A stretch of DNA of 64,000 nt from UBA6107 sp964533735 (GTDB taxonomy: Bacteria; Chloroflexota; Anaerolineae; Anaerolineales; Anaerolineaceae): contig CAZHMD010000001.1 in the NCBI GenBank assembly GCA_964533735.1, forward strand, positions 248,001-312,000, read 5' to 3'. Shown here piece by piece: positions 1-9,206 of this stretch; position 1 is the stretch's first letter; every line of letters begins with the position of its first letter. A program made the position numbers and the translations under genes. Under the pieces are notes generated by a model. The model made no database searches, was not told where the DNA came from, and saw only the letters and a list, made by a program, of their open reading frames with translations.

Positions 1-785
1 ACATCTGTGGTGCGGTCGCCAACACCATAATTCTTTTTTCGTACTGGATCGGTCGATAACCGATGGGCATCGGAACCCTGGATGCAATGCATCCTGCGAG
101 GATACTCGGGTTTTGTGCCATTAAAAAAGGAGGCTGCTGCGCGCGGTCCGCGTACATCAAGATCAGTAACTTCAAGGGCATGGAGATTGCGATCTTGCGT
201 ATAGGCAATTCGTGTTTGTCCGCCAAAATTCATTCCCCTCATCGCCACGCCATTCGTGGAATTTGCATGGGCAGCAATTACAATACCTCCAGCCTGGTTA
301 ATCAATTGGTAAGCCCGAATTACATCGACTGATGCACCAATCGTCGTGCTCCCGAGGTCAAGCTGATCGGGTGGAACCCCGAGATCAATAAGTAAATGTT
401 CAATTTCGCGCAAACTTTTTTTGGGCGAAAATAGGGCTTCTATGTGAAAACCCATCATGGCTGTAAACTCAAAGCCGGGGAGAATCAGGATTTTAGCAAA
501 TAACCGACGGTATTCATGAAGTCTTGATTTTTCTTCTGGCAGAAGGCGATTCGTTTTTTCAAATGTAGACAGCTGTTCAATCTCACGCAGGAGATTGGAG
601 TATCCTGATATGGTATTGTGATCTGTGAAAGAAATAATATCAAGACCACGGGATTCTGCTTTCTGCAGAATATCGAGATAACTTACTCCAGGCGTCTGAT
701 AATCTGCAGACGCGGGTGAATGAAGATGGAGATCCATCGTATAAAACTGGGGTTTATTCTTGGATTTTAATTGAGTTGAGGGCAT
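1..785 (-). CDS. PHP-domain metal-dependent phosphoesterase, C-terminus cut by window edge
   Basis: The gene runs off the left edge; 261 codons are visible from an ATG at 785. The PHP metal-site motifs are all present: H-L-H near residues 20-22, T-D-H-N at 54-57, an A-A-H-A-N motif and G-S-D-A-H further on. PHP proteins are metal-dependent phosphoesterases, some acting on nucleotides and some on phosphate esters such as histidinol phosphate; the substrate here cannot be read from sequence. No polymerase domain precedes the PHP domain, so this is a stand-alone enzyme. tRNA-Arg lies 44 bases upstream on the same strand. The C-terminal residues and the stop are outside the window. Confidence 0.85.
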   Translation of the reverse strand, partial: MPSTQLKSKNKPQFYTMDLHLHSPASADYQTPGVSYLDILQKAESRGLDIISFTDHNTISGYSNLLREIEQLSTFEKTNRLLPEEKSRLHEYRRLFAKILILPGFEFTAMMGFHIEALFSPKKSLREIEHLLIDLGVPPDQLDLGSTTIGASVDVIRAYQLINQAGGIVIAAHANSTNGVAMRGMNFGGQTRIAYTQDRNLHALEVTDLDVRGPRAAASFFNGTKPEYPRRMHCIQGSDAHRLSTDPVRKKNYGVGDRTTD

Positions 786-829
786 AAAAACCTGGTTTTT
801 CTTTTAATTAGGTGGGAAAACTAAATCTG

Positions 830-902
830 CGCCCTCGGTGGGATTCGAACCCACAACCATCGGATTAGAAGTCCGGTGCTCTGTCCATTGAGCTACGAGG
901 GC
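830..902 (-). tRNA. tRNA-Arg (anticodon UCU)
   Basis: The minus strand folds into a cloverleaf. The acceptor arms are GCCCTCG (896-902) and CGAGGGC (831-837), with a G discriminator from position 830. The T arm is GTGGG-TTCGAAT-CCCAC and the D stem is GCTC/GAGC. The anticodon loop reads CTTCTAA, giving anticodon TCT, which decodes AGA. The outermost anticodon-stem pair is a C-A mismatch, which is tolerated in some tRNAs. No 3' CCA is encoded. The gene begins 5 bases after the 145-residue minus-strand gene and may be cotranscribed with it. Confidence 0.95.
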
Positions 903-907
903 TGAAA

Positions 908-1345
908 TCAACGGCAAGGACGAATGCCCTTGAAAACAACAGCACCTGACAGAGTTCGAAGTATTAATTCGGCAGGCTTTCCAATTCTATCAGATAAACC
1001 TTGAGGGCTGAGTGGTTGATTTCCGTTACTCAAGAATACGCGGAATATAGAATCGACAAGTGCAGTGTTTTTGCTGATGAAACCCGGGTCGGATATGCAA
1101 TGAGTCATAAGAATGGATTGAATTCCATCGACTTGCCTGATTTCTGCAGTTTCCGGGTCGACCCAATCAATTAATGCCATGTCAGGAGAATCTTGAAAAG
1201 TTTTTTGATGTTCGGGGCAAAGACAACTTATTAAAAAGACACGCCAATTACCATCATGATTTTTCCACCAATCAAAATCAATATGATAGGTGGTATCAAT
1301 CGTAGGACGAATCAAGCTGAAAGGTTTTTGATCAATCATTCCCAT
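908..1345 (-). CDS. Conserved-looking protein of unknown function, 145 aa
   Basis: I do not recognise a named family. The protein is soluble, with no signal peptide or membrane segment. The N-terminal half is rich in aromatics (a DFDWWKN stretch). The C-terminal third (a PLSPQGLSDRIGKPAE-like run followed by ILRTLSG) has the look of a small winged-helix or helix-turn-helix unit, which is an impression rather than a proven assignment. It starts 7 bases after the stop of the 514-residue gene, so the two are almost certainly one transcript and probably work together. tRNA-Arg follows directly. Confidence 0.6.
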   Translation of the reverse strand: MGMIDQKPFSLIRPTIDTTYHIDFDWWKNHDGNWRVFLISCLCPEHQKTFQDSPDMALIDWVDPETAEIRQVDGIQSILMTHCISDPGFISKNTALVDSIFRVFLSNGNQPLSPQGLSDRIGKPAELILRTLSGAVVFKGIRPCR

Positions 1346-1352
1346 GAATCCA

Positions 1353-2897
1353 TTAATCGGTAAGTTTAAAATACAAATCGCCCAGGTGCTTCAACCAGGG
1401 TTGTGTGAAAATAACGCTGAGGAGTAAACTCGGCGGACACCTTCTGACTACATTAACAGCCGAATATAATTCCTGAGCATGAATTTGACCTTGTGGATTG
1501 AGTTTCACGAGCTCAAGAAATATTTGTTGGATTGTTTTTTCGACAGGTTGGCGTGATTTCTTATCCCAGATTTCATCCAATGACTTTACATCGGGGGTAA
1601 CCAAAGCCATACGCTCATCGAAAGAACAGCTGACAACTTGTTTTAGTAATGCAAATACAACTCCACCATCTGTACCAACAAGAACAGTTCGAATCCACTC
1701 TTTCGAATTCTTGGATTTCTCTACTTTTATCGAAACCTGACCAGGAATTTTACTTCTCGAAATTTGCAAATAACTCCCGGGTATTATGCCTTCCCGAAGA
1801 TACCATTCCCGCAAGCCAAAAATGTATCGTGATGGGCGAACAACCCATCCTGAAAAGGTGGAATTGTTTTTTGAATCGAAAAAGTCAAATTTTATTCTTG
1901 GGGTCTCATGTGCAGTCGGAAACAATTTTTTTAATTTTGGTGTCAACGGAAGCGTACCAGCTCTCCAATGTGGATAGCTCAGACTGAGCGTTACCATATC
2001 GACGGGAACTGAATTATCTTCCGTTTCCAATTCATCACACAACTCTGTTCCAAAAGACTGATACTGCTTCAATTCTTCTGGAAGCGTAACCATGTCGCCT
2101 GAATATCGAAGGGTCATTGGAACTTCGCGAACTTCAACTGGTTCAAGACGATTCAGGAACCACAAAGTTTTCCCGGCTGGACCTACTTCATCAAACCGTG
2201 AGTCTTCTTGTAAGGCAAGGTCCAGAGAAAATTCCACTAATTTTTCGTTTACACCAGACGGTAAATCAATTTGTGATAACAGATCCAGGGTGGTTAACGG
2301 ACCGCCGTTTTCCATCTCGAGGATTGCTTCGCAAAGATTGAGGTGCCCAATACCAATGTCAATTAATAAAGCTCGCGGAAAATAATTACCTGCGATGCAC
2401 ACCAGGTCTTCAGCTGCGTCTAATTTTGCTTTTAATTTCTGAGATAGTTCATCACCAAAAGTAGTTTGAACAAAATCTAGATCCAGCCATTGTTCCTTAA
2501 TTACAGGTAATGGAGAATTTAATTTATGGTCTGGCAGGTTTGCAGCAAAAGATAAAACATTTCCAGTGGCAAATTCAACATCAATCACCTGAAGTTCGGC
2601 AATATCAGGGTTAACGCCTTCACGCACATTAACGACTTTGCCTTTTTCCCAAGACCGATGCGGAAAAGTCACGTATTGATTGATCGAATAATTGTCTTTT
2701 GGGTAATAAACTAAGGCGTCCGATTTTTTTTCGGTTTCTATAATAGTATTTTGATTTTCAATTTGGGAAGAGGTTAATATTTTTATCAGGTCAATATGAG
2801 AGGCGGGAACTTCAGTTTCCAATAAGTGAGTATAGATAAAATTTAGATCTTGTTCCGAAATCTGATAAGTTGACCAAAATGAGTCTTTACTATTCAT
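1353..2897 (-). CDS. Large soluble protein of unknown function, 514 aa
   Basis: No named family recognised. The start at 2897 is supported by an AGGAAA ribosome site a few bases upstream. Residues 1-60 look helical. Around residues 65-115 there is a beta-rich segment (YPKDNYSINQYVTFP, then WEKGKVVNV and VIDVEFATG) that reads like a small SH3/KOW-type barrel. The C-terminal 50 residues look helical again, with a CPPSLLLS segment. There is no signal peptide, Walker motif or metal motif. It is the first gene of a two-gene unit with the 145-residue protein. The pairing of a barrel-like domain with helical ends would fit nucleic-acid binding, but that is only a guess. Confidence 0.6.
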   Translation of the reverse strand: MNSKDSFWSTYQISEQDLNFIYTHLLETEVPASHIDLIKILTSSQIENQNTIIETEKKSDALVYYPKDNYSINQYVTFPHRSWEKGKVVNVREGVNPDIAELQVIDVEFATGNVLSFAANLPDHKLNSPLPVIKEQWLDLDFVQTTFGDELSQKLKAKLDAAEDLVCIAGNYFPRALLIDIGIGHLNLCEAILEMENGGPLTTLDLLSQIDLPSGVNEKLVEFSLDLALQEDSRFDEVGPAGKTLWFLNRLEPVEVREVPMTLRYSGDMVTLPEELKQYQSFGTELCDELETEDNSVPVDMVTLSLSYPHWRAGTLPLTPKLKKLFPTAHETPRIKFDFFDSKNNSTFSGWVVRPSRYIFGLREWYLREGIIPGSYLQISRSKIPGQVSIKVEKSKNSKEWIRTVLVGTDGGVVFALLKQVVSCSFDERMALVTPDVKSLDEIWDKKSRQPVEKTIQQIFLELVKLNPQGQIHAQELYSAVNVVRRCPPSLLLSVIFTQPWLKHLGDLYFKLTD

Positions 2898-2950
2898 TCA
2901 TTATTTCCTAAGAGTTTAAATTGAGACTGCATCTATTATACCTTATTGAC

Positions 2951-4372
2951 TTAGTATGGGTATTTTTGCTCCAACCAATCGAGCGGGTTGACCTGGATGC
3001 CATTCACCCAAACTTCCCAATGCAAATGCGCACCGGCTCCTGGATAATCAGTGTTATTGCTGACTCTTCCAGTGTTTCCAACCTCTCCAATTTTTTGACC
3101 GGCAGTAACGAACTCGCCTTCTGTAACTTCCAGGAGACTCTGGTGGAAATACCCTGTATATACGCCTAGTCCATGATCAATGAATACGGCATTTCCCCTT
3201 ATAGGAAGAAACCCTGAAAAGACCACTTTTCCGTCTGCAGGGGCAACAATCGGCAAAGTCATACCACCTCCAAAATCCAATCCGGAGTGAAATGAAATTT
3301 TGGGATCGTCGTTATATGTCCTGCGGTTACCGAATAATGATGTATATTCCTGATAATATGCCGGACTGCTAAAGATCCCGGACCAATATTTTTCTTCAGT
3401 GACCTTTGAGACCAATTCATTAACCAGTGTTTCTTCATCGGCTGTGTTTTGAGGATTTATTGTTTCTGGGTCTACAGTAAGTGGGGGATCAGTAGTGAAA
3501 TTTCCCGGCTGAATTAAGGTTGATTGCTGGTAATTAAATAAAGTACCATCTTCAGTTTGCATCGATAATTCGAGGACAGAAACACCTGGCTCCGATAAGG
3601 CATGGATTCCTTGCAAGGCAAAAAATTCTTTTTTGTCTTCAGTATAGAAAACCAATTTGGTTCCATTGATCGAACCAGAAATAGAAATTGGCATGGGGGA
3701 ATATATCCGAAGAGACATTGTTGTACCCTGGATCAGCGGTAGAGGGGAAATTGAAACCTGAATATTTTCAATAACAGGTTTTACCGATTGAGGGTCGGGG
3801 TCTATGTTGTCGATGGAAATTCTTTGGTTGCCGAGTAGATACAGGCTGGAAACAATATGATTATTGGATTCTATTCTTTCAATAGTGGTGTCGAGCTTTA
3901 CCGCTGACTCGAAAAGTGTAAATGGCATTGAATAGGTATTTGTTGTGCGTGAGATTATTAAAGTGTTTTCCTTGACAGGGACCAGTAATTTCGCACCGGG
4001 AACAATGCCTGCCGTTGAAGTGATTTTATTAAGCGAAATAAGAGTTTGATCCTCAACACCGTAGTTTCGGGCAATAGAATCGAGTGATTCCCCAACATTG
4101 AGGACAACGGGTGTAATTAGCCCACCTATGCCGACCAAATTTGGAATAAGCAACTTATCGCCTGGCGAAATGAAGTTAGGATCGAGGATGTTATTAGCGA
4201 GAATCAGCTCTTCTTCGGAAATATCAAATATATTCGAAATCGATCCCAGCGTATCTCCTGGTTGGATTATGTAATAAACTGATTGATCTTCAGATTGCGC
4301 ATAACCGATAATTGTTGAACACAATACCGAAAAAAAGGCGAGCAATGAAAAGAGTACTCGAATTGTCTTCAT
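2951..4372 (-). CDS. LysM-repeat M23 family metallopeptidase (cell-wall hydrolase-like)
   Basis: This is an exported peptidoglycan-acting protein. An N-terminal hydrophobic signal segment (residues 7-25) is followed by two LysM modules (about 33-77 and 89-132, each with a P-G-D-T-L or V-G-E-S-L type start). A long beta-rich linker region follows, then a C-terminal M23 peptidase domain (about 355-465) with the zinc motifs H-S-G-L-D and H-L-H-W. M23 enzymes cut peptide cross-links in peptidoglycan and LysM modules bind the glycan. The start codon overlaps the stop of the DUF192 gene by 4 bases, so the two are cotranscribed. All key zinc ligands appear present, so it is probably active rather than an EnvC-like activator. 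Confidence 0.9.
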   Translation of the reverse strand: MKTIRVLFSLLAFFSVLCSTIIGYAQSEDQSVYYIIQPGDTLGSISNIFDISEEELILANNILDPNFISPGDKLLIPNLVGIGGLITPVVLNVGESLDSIARNYGVEDQTLISLNKITSTAGIVPGAKLLVPVKENTLIISRTTNTYSMPFTLFESAVKLDTTIERIESNNHIVSSLYLLGNQRISIDNIDPDPQSVKPVIENIQVSISPLPLIQGTTMSLRIYSPMPISISGSINGTKLVFYTEDKKEFFALQGIHALSEPGVSVLELSMQTEDGTLFNYQQSTLIQPGNFTTDPPLTVDPETINPQNTADEETLVNELVSKVTEEKYWSGIFSSPAYYQEYTSLFGNRRTYNDDPKISFHSGLDFGGGMTLPIVAPADGKVVFSGFLPIRGNAVFIDHGLGVYTGYFHQSLLEVTEGEFVTAGQKIGEVGNTGRVSNNTDYPGAGAHLHWEVWVNGIQVNPLDWLEQKYPY

Positions 4373-4728
4373 CGATCAAATATAATCTTGTCGCCTAGCG
4401 AAAAATTTTTTAATTGACCAGGGTGGAGTTCAATCACATATTGCGCAGGTAACCGGGAGATGTATGCAAGGTGCCATTTTTTTGCAATTTTTTTATCGAC
4501 AATTATGAGATCCTTGGATAACCAGAGCACTCCTATATCGAAACGCATAAATAGCATATGTATGGAAGTATTAATGACCGATTCGTATCTTTCGGATAGA
4601 ATTAGGCATGAATCAAGAGGGATACTTTTTCGAAACATGAGACCTGCCAGCTTCGGAAAGAAGGTATCCGCAAAAATTGCATGAAGTGTGGTGTTTGTTG
4701 TTGGATTGAATATTGATTTTGATTTCAT
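4369..4728 (-). CDS. DUF192 family protein
   Basis: The 119-residue protein shows the DUF192 pattern: a segment on maturation of an A-x-T-F/K-x-x-G-L-M-F-R type (here FFPKLAGLMFRKSIP), then a MLFMRFDIGVLWL strand and the closing Y-V-I-E-L-x-P-G motif. Members are small beta-rich proteins of unknown function, often secreted. This one has no obvious signal peptide, unlike many relatives. It overlaps the LysM/M23 peptidase gene by 4 bases (ATGA type), which suggests a cell-envelope context. It is divergent from exonuclease III with only 41 bases between the start codons. Confidence 0.85.
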   Translation of the reverse strand: MKSKSIFNPTTNTTLHAIFADTFFPKLAGLMFRKSIPLDSCLILSERYESVINTSIHMLFMRFDIGVLWLSKDLIIVDKKIAKKWHLAYISRLPAQYVIELHPGQLKNFSLGDKIIFDR

Positions 4729-4769
4729 ATTATTTATTATTGACTAAAAGTTTACCATGAGAAAGGGCG

Positions 4770-5540
4770 ATGAAAATGAAAATAATGAGTTGGAATGTTA
4801 ACGGATTTAGAGCGGTAATTAAAAAAGAATTCAAGGAAAATATTTATCGAGAAAATCCGGACATCTTATGCTTACAGGAAATTAAGGCAAAAGAGGAACA
4901 ACTTAAATCTGATGATATTCACATCGAAGGATATCATCATATTTGGAACCCAGCTGAAAGGCTGGGTTATAGCGGTACTGCGACTTATGTGAAAAATCAA
5001 TTTCCTACTTTGGAAATGGGAAAAGGGTTGGGGAAACCGGAATTTGATGTAGAGGGAAGGGTGATAAGGACTTCGCTAAAAGAATTTGACCTTTATAACA
5101 TATACTTCCCTAATGGCCAGCGGGGACAGGATCGAGTTGACTTCAAGCTAAGATTCTATGAAGAATTACTAAATATATGCAATCGCACTCACGAGACAGG
5201 AAAGTCAATTATCCTGACGGGTGATTTTAATACTGCTCACCAACCCATTGATCTTGCAAATCCAAAGGAAAACGAGAATACATCGGGTTTCTTGAAAATC
5301 GAAAGAGATTGGGTGACTAAATTTCTGGACAACGGCTTCGTTGATGTATTTAGAAGTGTTTATCCAGATCGGGTCCAATATACATGGTGGACGTACAGGT
5401 TCAATGCACGTACCAGGGGAATTGGCTGGAGAATCGATTATTTCCTTGTTTCGAATGCTTTGGTCTCAAAAATTAAAAAAATTGAAATCCTTGACCAAAT
5501 ACAAGGTTCTGACCACGCTCCAATTACCCTTGAACTATAA
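4770..5540 (+). CDS. xth: Exodeoxyribonuclease III (AP endonuclease)
   Basis: This is a 256-residue member of the exonuclease III/APE1 family, which nicks DNA 5' of abasic sites and removes 3' blocks during base-excision repair. The landmarks are present in order: S-W-N-V-N-G-F-R at the N-terminus, the metal-binding E in L-Q-E-I-K-A, N-G-Q-R-G in the middle, G-D-F-N-T-A, the W-W-T-Y-R segment with R-I-D-Y-F, and the terminal S-D-H-A-P-I with the catalytic His. Length matches the family. Two start codons are possible (4770 and the second Met two codons on). It stands alone, divergent from the DUF192 gene. Confidence 0.95.
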   Translation: MKMKIMSWNVNGFRAVIKKEFKENIYRENPDILCLQEIKAKEEQLKSDDIHIEGYHHIWNPAERLGYSGTATYVKNQFPTLEMGKGLGKPEFDVEGRVIRTSLKEFDLYNIYFPNGQRGQDRVDFKLRFYEELLNICNRTHETGKSIILTGDFNTAHQPIDLANPKENENTSGFLKIERDWVTKFLDNGFVDVFRSVYPDRVQYTWWTYRFNARTRGIGWRIDYFLVSNALVSKIKKIEILDQIQGSDHAPITLEL

Positions 5541-5596
5541 ATAGAATTACGGGCAATAAGGTATAATTTATACATAATTGTCTTGGAGAGGATTTG

Positions 5597-6250
5597 ATGC
5601 CTAAACAAAGAATTGTGTTAGTAGATGATCATGAGGTTGTTCGCCTGGGCATAAAATCTTTGCTGGAGAGACACCCACATTTCGAGGTTGTTGGTGAGGC
5701 TGGCACAGCAAAAGAAGCTATTGAACAAGTGGAAAGATTGCTGCCAGATGTAGTGTTAATGGATATCCGTTTACCCGGGACTTCGGGTATAGAGGCCACC
5801 GAAGAAATTACAAATACATATCCCGAAATCAAGGTCATCATGTTGACTTCTTATGCAGAAGATGACATGCTGTTTTCGGCCATCAGAGCAGGTGCGTCCG
5901 GTTATGTGTTAAAGCAAATAGGCGCCGAGGATTTGATTAAAGCCATTGAAGCTGTAGGCCGGGGAGAAGCCCTGCTCGATCCAGCAGTTACTCAAAGAGT
6001 GTTTCAAGAGGTAAGAAGGGCTGTAAAAGAAGAGGAAGCTTCAGCATTTGTCTCTCTATCGCAACAAGAAAAGCATGTTCTCGTGCTCGTCTCTGAAGGA
6101 CGGACGAATAGGGAAATTGCAAAAACACTCTTTCTTGGCGAAGGTACTGTAAGAAACTACGTCAGTAGTATTCTCTCAAAACTTTCTGTTAGTAATAGGG
6201 CTGAAGCTGCTGCATATGCCGTAGAACATAGTCTACGGGAGTATTTGTAG
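5597..6250 (+). CDS. Response regulator, NarL/LuxR type
   Basis: The protein has 217 residues. The N-terminal receiver domain (about 5-122) has the acidic pair in V-D-D-H, the phospho-acceptor Asp in V-V-L-M-D-I-R-L-P, and the conserved T/K positions. The C-terminal LuxR-type helix-turn-helix (about 150-212) contains L-S-Q-Q-E, G-R-T-N-R-E-I-A and L-G-E-G-T-V-R-N-Y. I chose the ATG at 5597 because GGAGAGG (5585-5591) lies five bases before it; a TTG one codon earlier is too close to that site. No histidine kinase adjoins it, so it is an orphan here. A TATAAT at 5562-5567 may be its -10 element. Confidence 0.93.
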   Translation: MPKQRIVLVDDHEVVRLGIKSLLERHPHFEVVGEAGTAKEAIEQVERLLPDVVLMDIRLPGTSGIEATEEITNTYPEIKVIMLTSYAEDDMLFSAIRAGASGYVLKQIGAEDLIKAIEAVGRGEALLDPAVTQRVFQEVRRAVKEEEASAFVSLSQQEKHVLVLVSEGRTNREIAKTLFLGEGTVRNYVSSILSKLSVSNRAEAAAYAVEHSLREYL

Positions 6251-6281
6251 AGTTTTTAGATTACAGATATTGTACGTGAAG

Positions 6282-6668
6282 TTATTCCATGTAAGCAAAT
6301 ATTATTTCAAGTACACGCGGGATAAAAATCAATATTCCAATAATGATACTGACAATTGCGCTGATCAATACCGCAGCGGCAGATACATCTTTTCCAATTT
6401 TTACTATAGGGTTAATGGTTGGATCAACTAGATCAAATAGCCTTTCGTAAACTGTATTGAAGGATTCAGTGATCCATACCAGCGCCATAGTTAAGATAAT
6501 CAGGCCCCATTCAACAAGGGAAATTCGCAATAACATACTTAGAATAATAATTGCTAGTGTAATAATAAAATGAATTCGGACATTGTTCTGAGTACGGTAT
6601 AAATACCGGAATCCTTCAATCGCATGGCCAAGAGAATTAATAAATTGCTTTCGTCTATTCATTTTCAC
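6282..6668 (-). CDS. dgkA: Diacylglycerol kinase family protein (probable undecaprenol kinase)
   Basis: A small integral-membrane kinase of 128 residues with three hydrophobic helices (about 30-50, 52-72 and 98-118) and the family signature around E-S-F-N-T-V-Y-E-R-L-F-D and I-G-K-D-V-S-A-A-A. In Gram-positive-type bacteria this family phosphorylates undecaprenol to recycle the peptidoglycan lipid carrier. Its start overlaps the end of ybeY by 14 bases, a gene order (pgpH-ybeY-dgkA) seen widely in Firmicutes and relatives. It is the last gene of the operon and converges with the response regulator. Confidence 0.9.
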   Translation of the reverse strand: MKMNRRKQFINSLGHAIEGFRYLYRTQNNVRIHFIITLAIIILSMLLRISLVEWGLIILTMALVWITESFNTVYERLFDLVDPTINPIVKIGKDVSAAAVLISAIVSIIIGILIFIPRVLEIIFAYME

Positions 6669-7119
6669 CCGGAAGCTGGTCTATTGATATATCCAAGAGG
6701 CGGTGAATTTCATATTGTTTTTTCCACATTTGTTCTTTAGAATCAATAGTTGAATGATCAAATCCAACTAGGTGCAAAATTCCATGGATTAATAAAACTA
6801 GTATTTCCACACTAACATCCTGTGAATAACGAATGGAATGATCGAAAGCAGAATCGTAAGAAATTAAGATATCGCCTAAGTGGGGAGTTTCAGTTTCTGG
6901 ACTTACTTCATCAGACTCAAACGAAAGCACATCAGTTGCCTGGTGAATGTTTCTGTATCTACTATTGATTTTCAAAATTTCTTCATCAGAACAAATCAAT
7001 ATTGAGAGATCAACCATTTTGCCGTGTAGAAGATGAGCCAGTGCCGACTCTACAGTTGTCTTTATCTGCCGCTTATTAACAAACTTTTGGTAAGGTTTTC
7101 TAACAGTGATCGAGATCAT
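6655..7119 (-). CDS. ybeY: Endoribonuclease YbeY (rRNA maturation)
   Basis: The zinc signature H-G-I-L-H-L-V-G-F-D-H is complete near the C-terminal third of the 154-residue protein, preceded by the A-T-D-V-L-S-F strand typical of the family. YbeY is a single-strand-specific endoribonuclease that acts in 16S rRNA 3'-end processing and ribosome quality control. The start overlaps the pgpH stop by 4 bases and the end overlaps dgkA, so translation is probably coupled along the operon. Confidence 0.96.
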   Translation of the reverse strand: MISITVRKPYQKFVNKRQIKTTVESALAHLLHGKMVDLSILICSDEEILKINSRYRNIHQATDVLSFESDEVSPETETPHLGDILISYDSAFDHSIRYSQDVSVEILVLLIHGILHLVGFDHSTIDSKEQMWKKQYEIHRLLDISIDQLPGENE

Positions 7120-9206
7120 ATATTATTGATTTCTAACTTAGAAACTGGAGTTTCGGGGTATTGGATTCGGGGATGATGGAGATTTGACAACGTGGTAATG
7201 AATGATTCCTTAATCGTTGAAATATCCCGAAGTGTTAATGTGGAGTTATCCAGCTGTCCTTCCTTCATAACATGTTCAAAAACTTTGTTAACCAATATAG
7301 CCATTTCCTCCGTATTGGCGGGGAGTTCAGCTCTTGCGCGAGCTTCACATCCATCCGCGAGCATTAGCAATGCGGTTTCTTTCGATTGCGGCTTCGGTCC
7401 GGGGTAAGTGAATAGTGATAAGTCGATTCCCGATTCATTATTATTATTTGAAAGTGCCCGGTTATATTGATATCGTGTAATTTGTGTTCCATGGTGTTCA
7501 AGAATGAAATCTTTAATCCTGGGTGGAAGATGATATTTTTCTGCCAGTTTTACTCCATCTTTAACATGCTGGATAATTGTTTGGGCGGCGAGTATCTCAT
7601 CCATATCATCGTGAGGATTAATATTTCCCGGGATCTGGTTTTCAATGAAGAACGAAGCGTTTGTGCTTTTGCCAACATCGTGATAAATTGTGCCAACACG
7701 CGTGAGTAATGGATTGGCACCAATTGCCTCGGCAGCCCTCTCGGCAAGATTTGATACCTGCAATGAATGCTGATATGTTCCAGGTGCATGTAGAAGGAGA
7801 TATTTTTGGAGTGGGTGGTCTGGTCGCGAGATATCCAAAAGGTGGAGGGGCGTTGGTAAACCCATAAGTTGGGACAAGAGATATTGGATCATTAAAGCAA
7901 TGCTTGCTGAAGCAATACCATTTAAGAAAGACACACCAATTAGTGTAGCCAAACCTAGGATGTCCGAGAGTGGGTCAGTAAGTTTGTATGCGAGTAACAC
8001 TAAACTTCCTGAAAAAGCAATTCCGAAGGCAGAATATAGAAAACTGGTAAATCGTTTTCCCTTGCCTAACGAAATCGCTGCAAAGAAGCTTGTAACCATA
8101 TAAAACAGAGAAAGGTCGAGCGAATTTGGCAGTCCAAACGCTGCTAATAAACCCAAGGACAAGGAAAAGATTACAGCAATTTCGAGATTGAATAAGGTGG
8201 CCAGGATTATTGCAAAAGCTGGTAGAGGATAAAAATAAGGAATTATTGCACGATTAGGTATCAGGAACCGGGCACCAAAGAGGAAAACCAGAAATCCAAT
8301 CGCTATGACAGTGATACTTCTCAAGTCTTGAAGAAGTGAAAGATGTCTATGCCTAAAGTAAAAAATGATAAAAAATACCAGGATTACAACAATCGATGCT
8401 GATGACACAAAATCCTGAGTCTTTGATAAGGGTTTAACTAAACCAAATAGTTGTAAAACCTCGTATTGCTCTTCTGAAACTATTTGTCCCCTGGACACGA
8501 TAGTCTGATTTGTCACCATGGTTCTTGTTATCGGTTCAATTGTATCTATGGCTTTTTGCCTGGCTAAGTCCGTTTCTTCTGCTGAATAAAGACTATTCGC
8601 GGTAATGAATGGAATAACCATATCAATAACTAGGTTTGCCTGATCCTCTGGCAAACCAAAACTGATTAGTGAAGGAAGCCGTGTGCGATTATCTGCGATT
8701 TGATCGTCACGGATTGTATTACGCATTACTTGTTCCAAAACAGCAATTGATTCCTGTGAAATTAATTGCCATCGGCTATCAGATAGAGAAAGAATAAACG
8801 CTGCTGATTTGTCAGATAAATTTAGGTGCTTGATTTTTAGTAAGTCTTCGAGTTTTTGTGTATTGGAGGAATATACATCTGATCTAACAGAATTGATGAA
8901 GTTCAAAGCTATTTGGAGATTATCAATTTGCATCCTGGTAATAGCTGGATCCGCAGGTAAATAGCGATCACCAACCATTTTTGCTGCTTCATTTTTTGCC
9001 CGAGTGGTTAACACTTCACTCGAAAATGTTAGTGTGTTAGGGGCAACAATCGTATTTGGAGAAACTTGCCCAACCTGGATAGGGAACGCATCTGGACGAA
9101 GAGCAATGGGTAAGATTAATGAGCTAAATGCGAGGATTGAGGTTAATAAAATCAAAACCCAACGATAGGCTGAACGCGACAACAAATTTCTTGTAGTTTT
9201 GGACAA
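7116..9206 (-). CDS. pgpH: 7TM-HD (PgpH-type) membrane phosphodiesterase, likely for c-di-AMP
   Basis: The 696-residue protein has an N-terminal membrane helix (about 15-35) and an extracellular domain of about 220 residues. Seven hydrophobic helices follow (about 265-445), then a cytoplasmic HD domain with H-S-L-Q-V-S, I-Y-H-D-V-G-K and L-E-H-H-G-T motifs. This is the architecture of PgpH, which in Listeria breaks down cyclic di-AMP; activity here is inferred from the family. It starts right after yqeY and overlaps ybeY by 4 bases. The usual neighbour phoH is missing; yqeY takes its place. Confidence 0.93.
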   Translation of the reverse strand: MSKTTRNLLSRSAYRWVLILLTSILAFSSLILPIALRPDAFPIQVGQVSPNTIVAPNTLTFSSEVLTTRAKNEAAKMVGDRYLPADPAITRMQIDNLQIALNFINSVRSDVYSSNTQKLEDLLKIKHLNLSDKSAAFILSLSDSRWQLISQESIAVLEQVMRNTIRDDQIADNRTRLPSLISFGLPEDQANLVIDMVIPFITANSLYSAEETDLARQKAIDTIEPITRTMVTNQTIVSRGQIVSEEQYEVLQLFGLVKPLSKTQDFVSSASIVVILVFFIIFYFRHRHLSLLQDLRSITVIAIGFLVFLFGARFLIPNRAIIPYFYPLPAFAIILATLFNLEIAVIFSLSLGLLAAFGLPNSLDLSLFYMVTSFFAAISLGKGKRFTSFLYSAFGIAFSGSLVLLAYKLTDPLSDILGLATLIGVSFLNGIASASIALMIQYLLSQLMGLPTPLHLLDISRPDHPLQKYLLLHAPGTYQHSLQVSNLAERAAEAIGANPLLTRVGTIYHDVGKSTNASFFIENQIPGNINPHDDMDEILAAQTIIQHVKDGVKLAEKYHLPPRIKDFILEHHGTQITRYQYNRALSNNNNESGIDLSLFTYPGPKPQSKETALLMLADGCEARARAELPANTEEMAILVNKVFEHVMKEGQLDNSTLTLRDISTIKESFITTLSNLHHPRIQYPETPVSKLEINNI

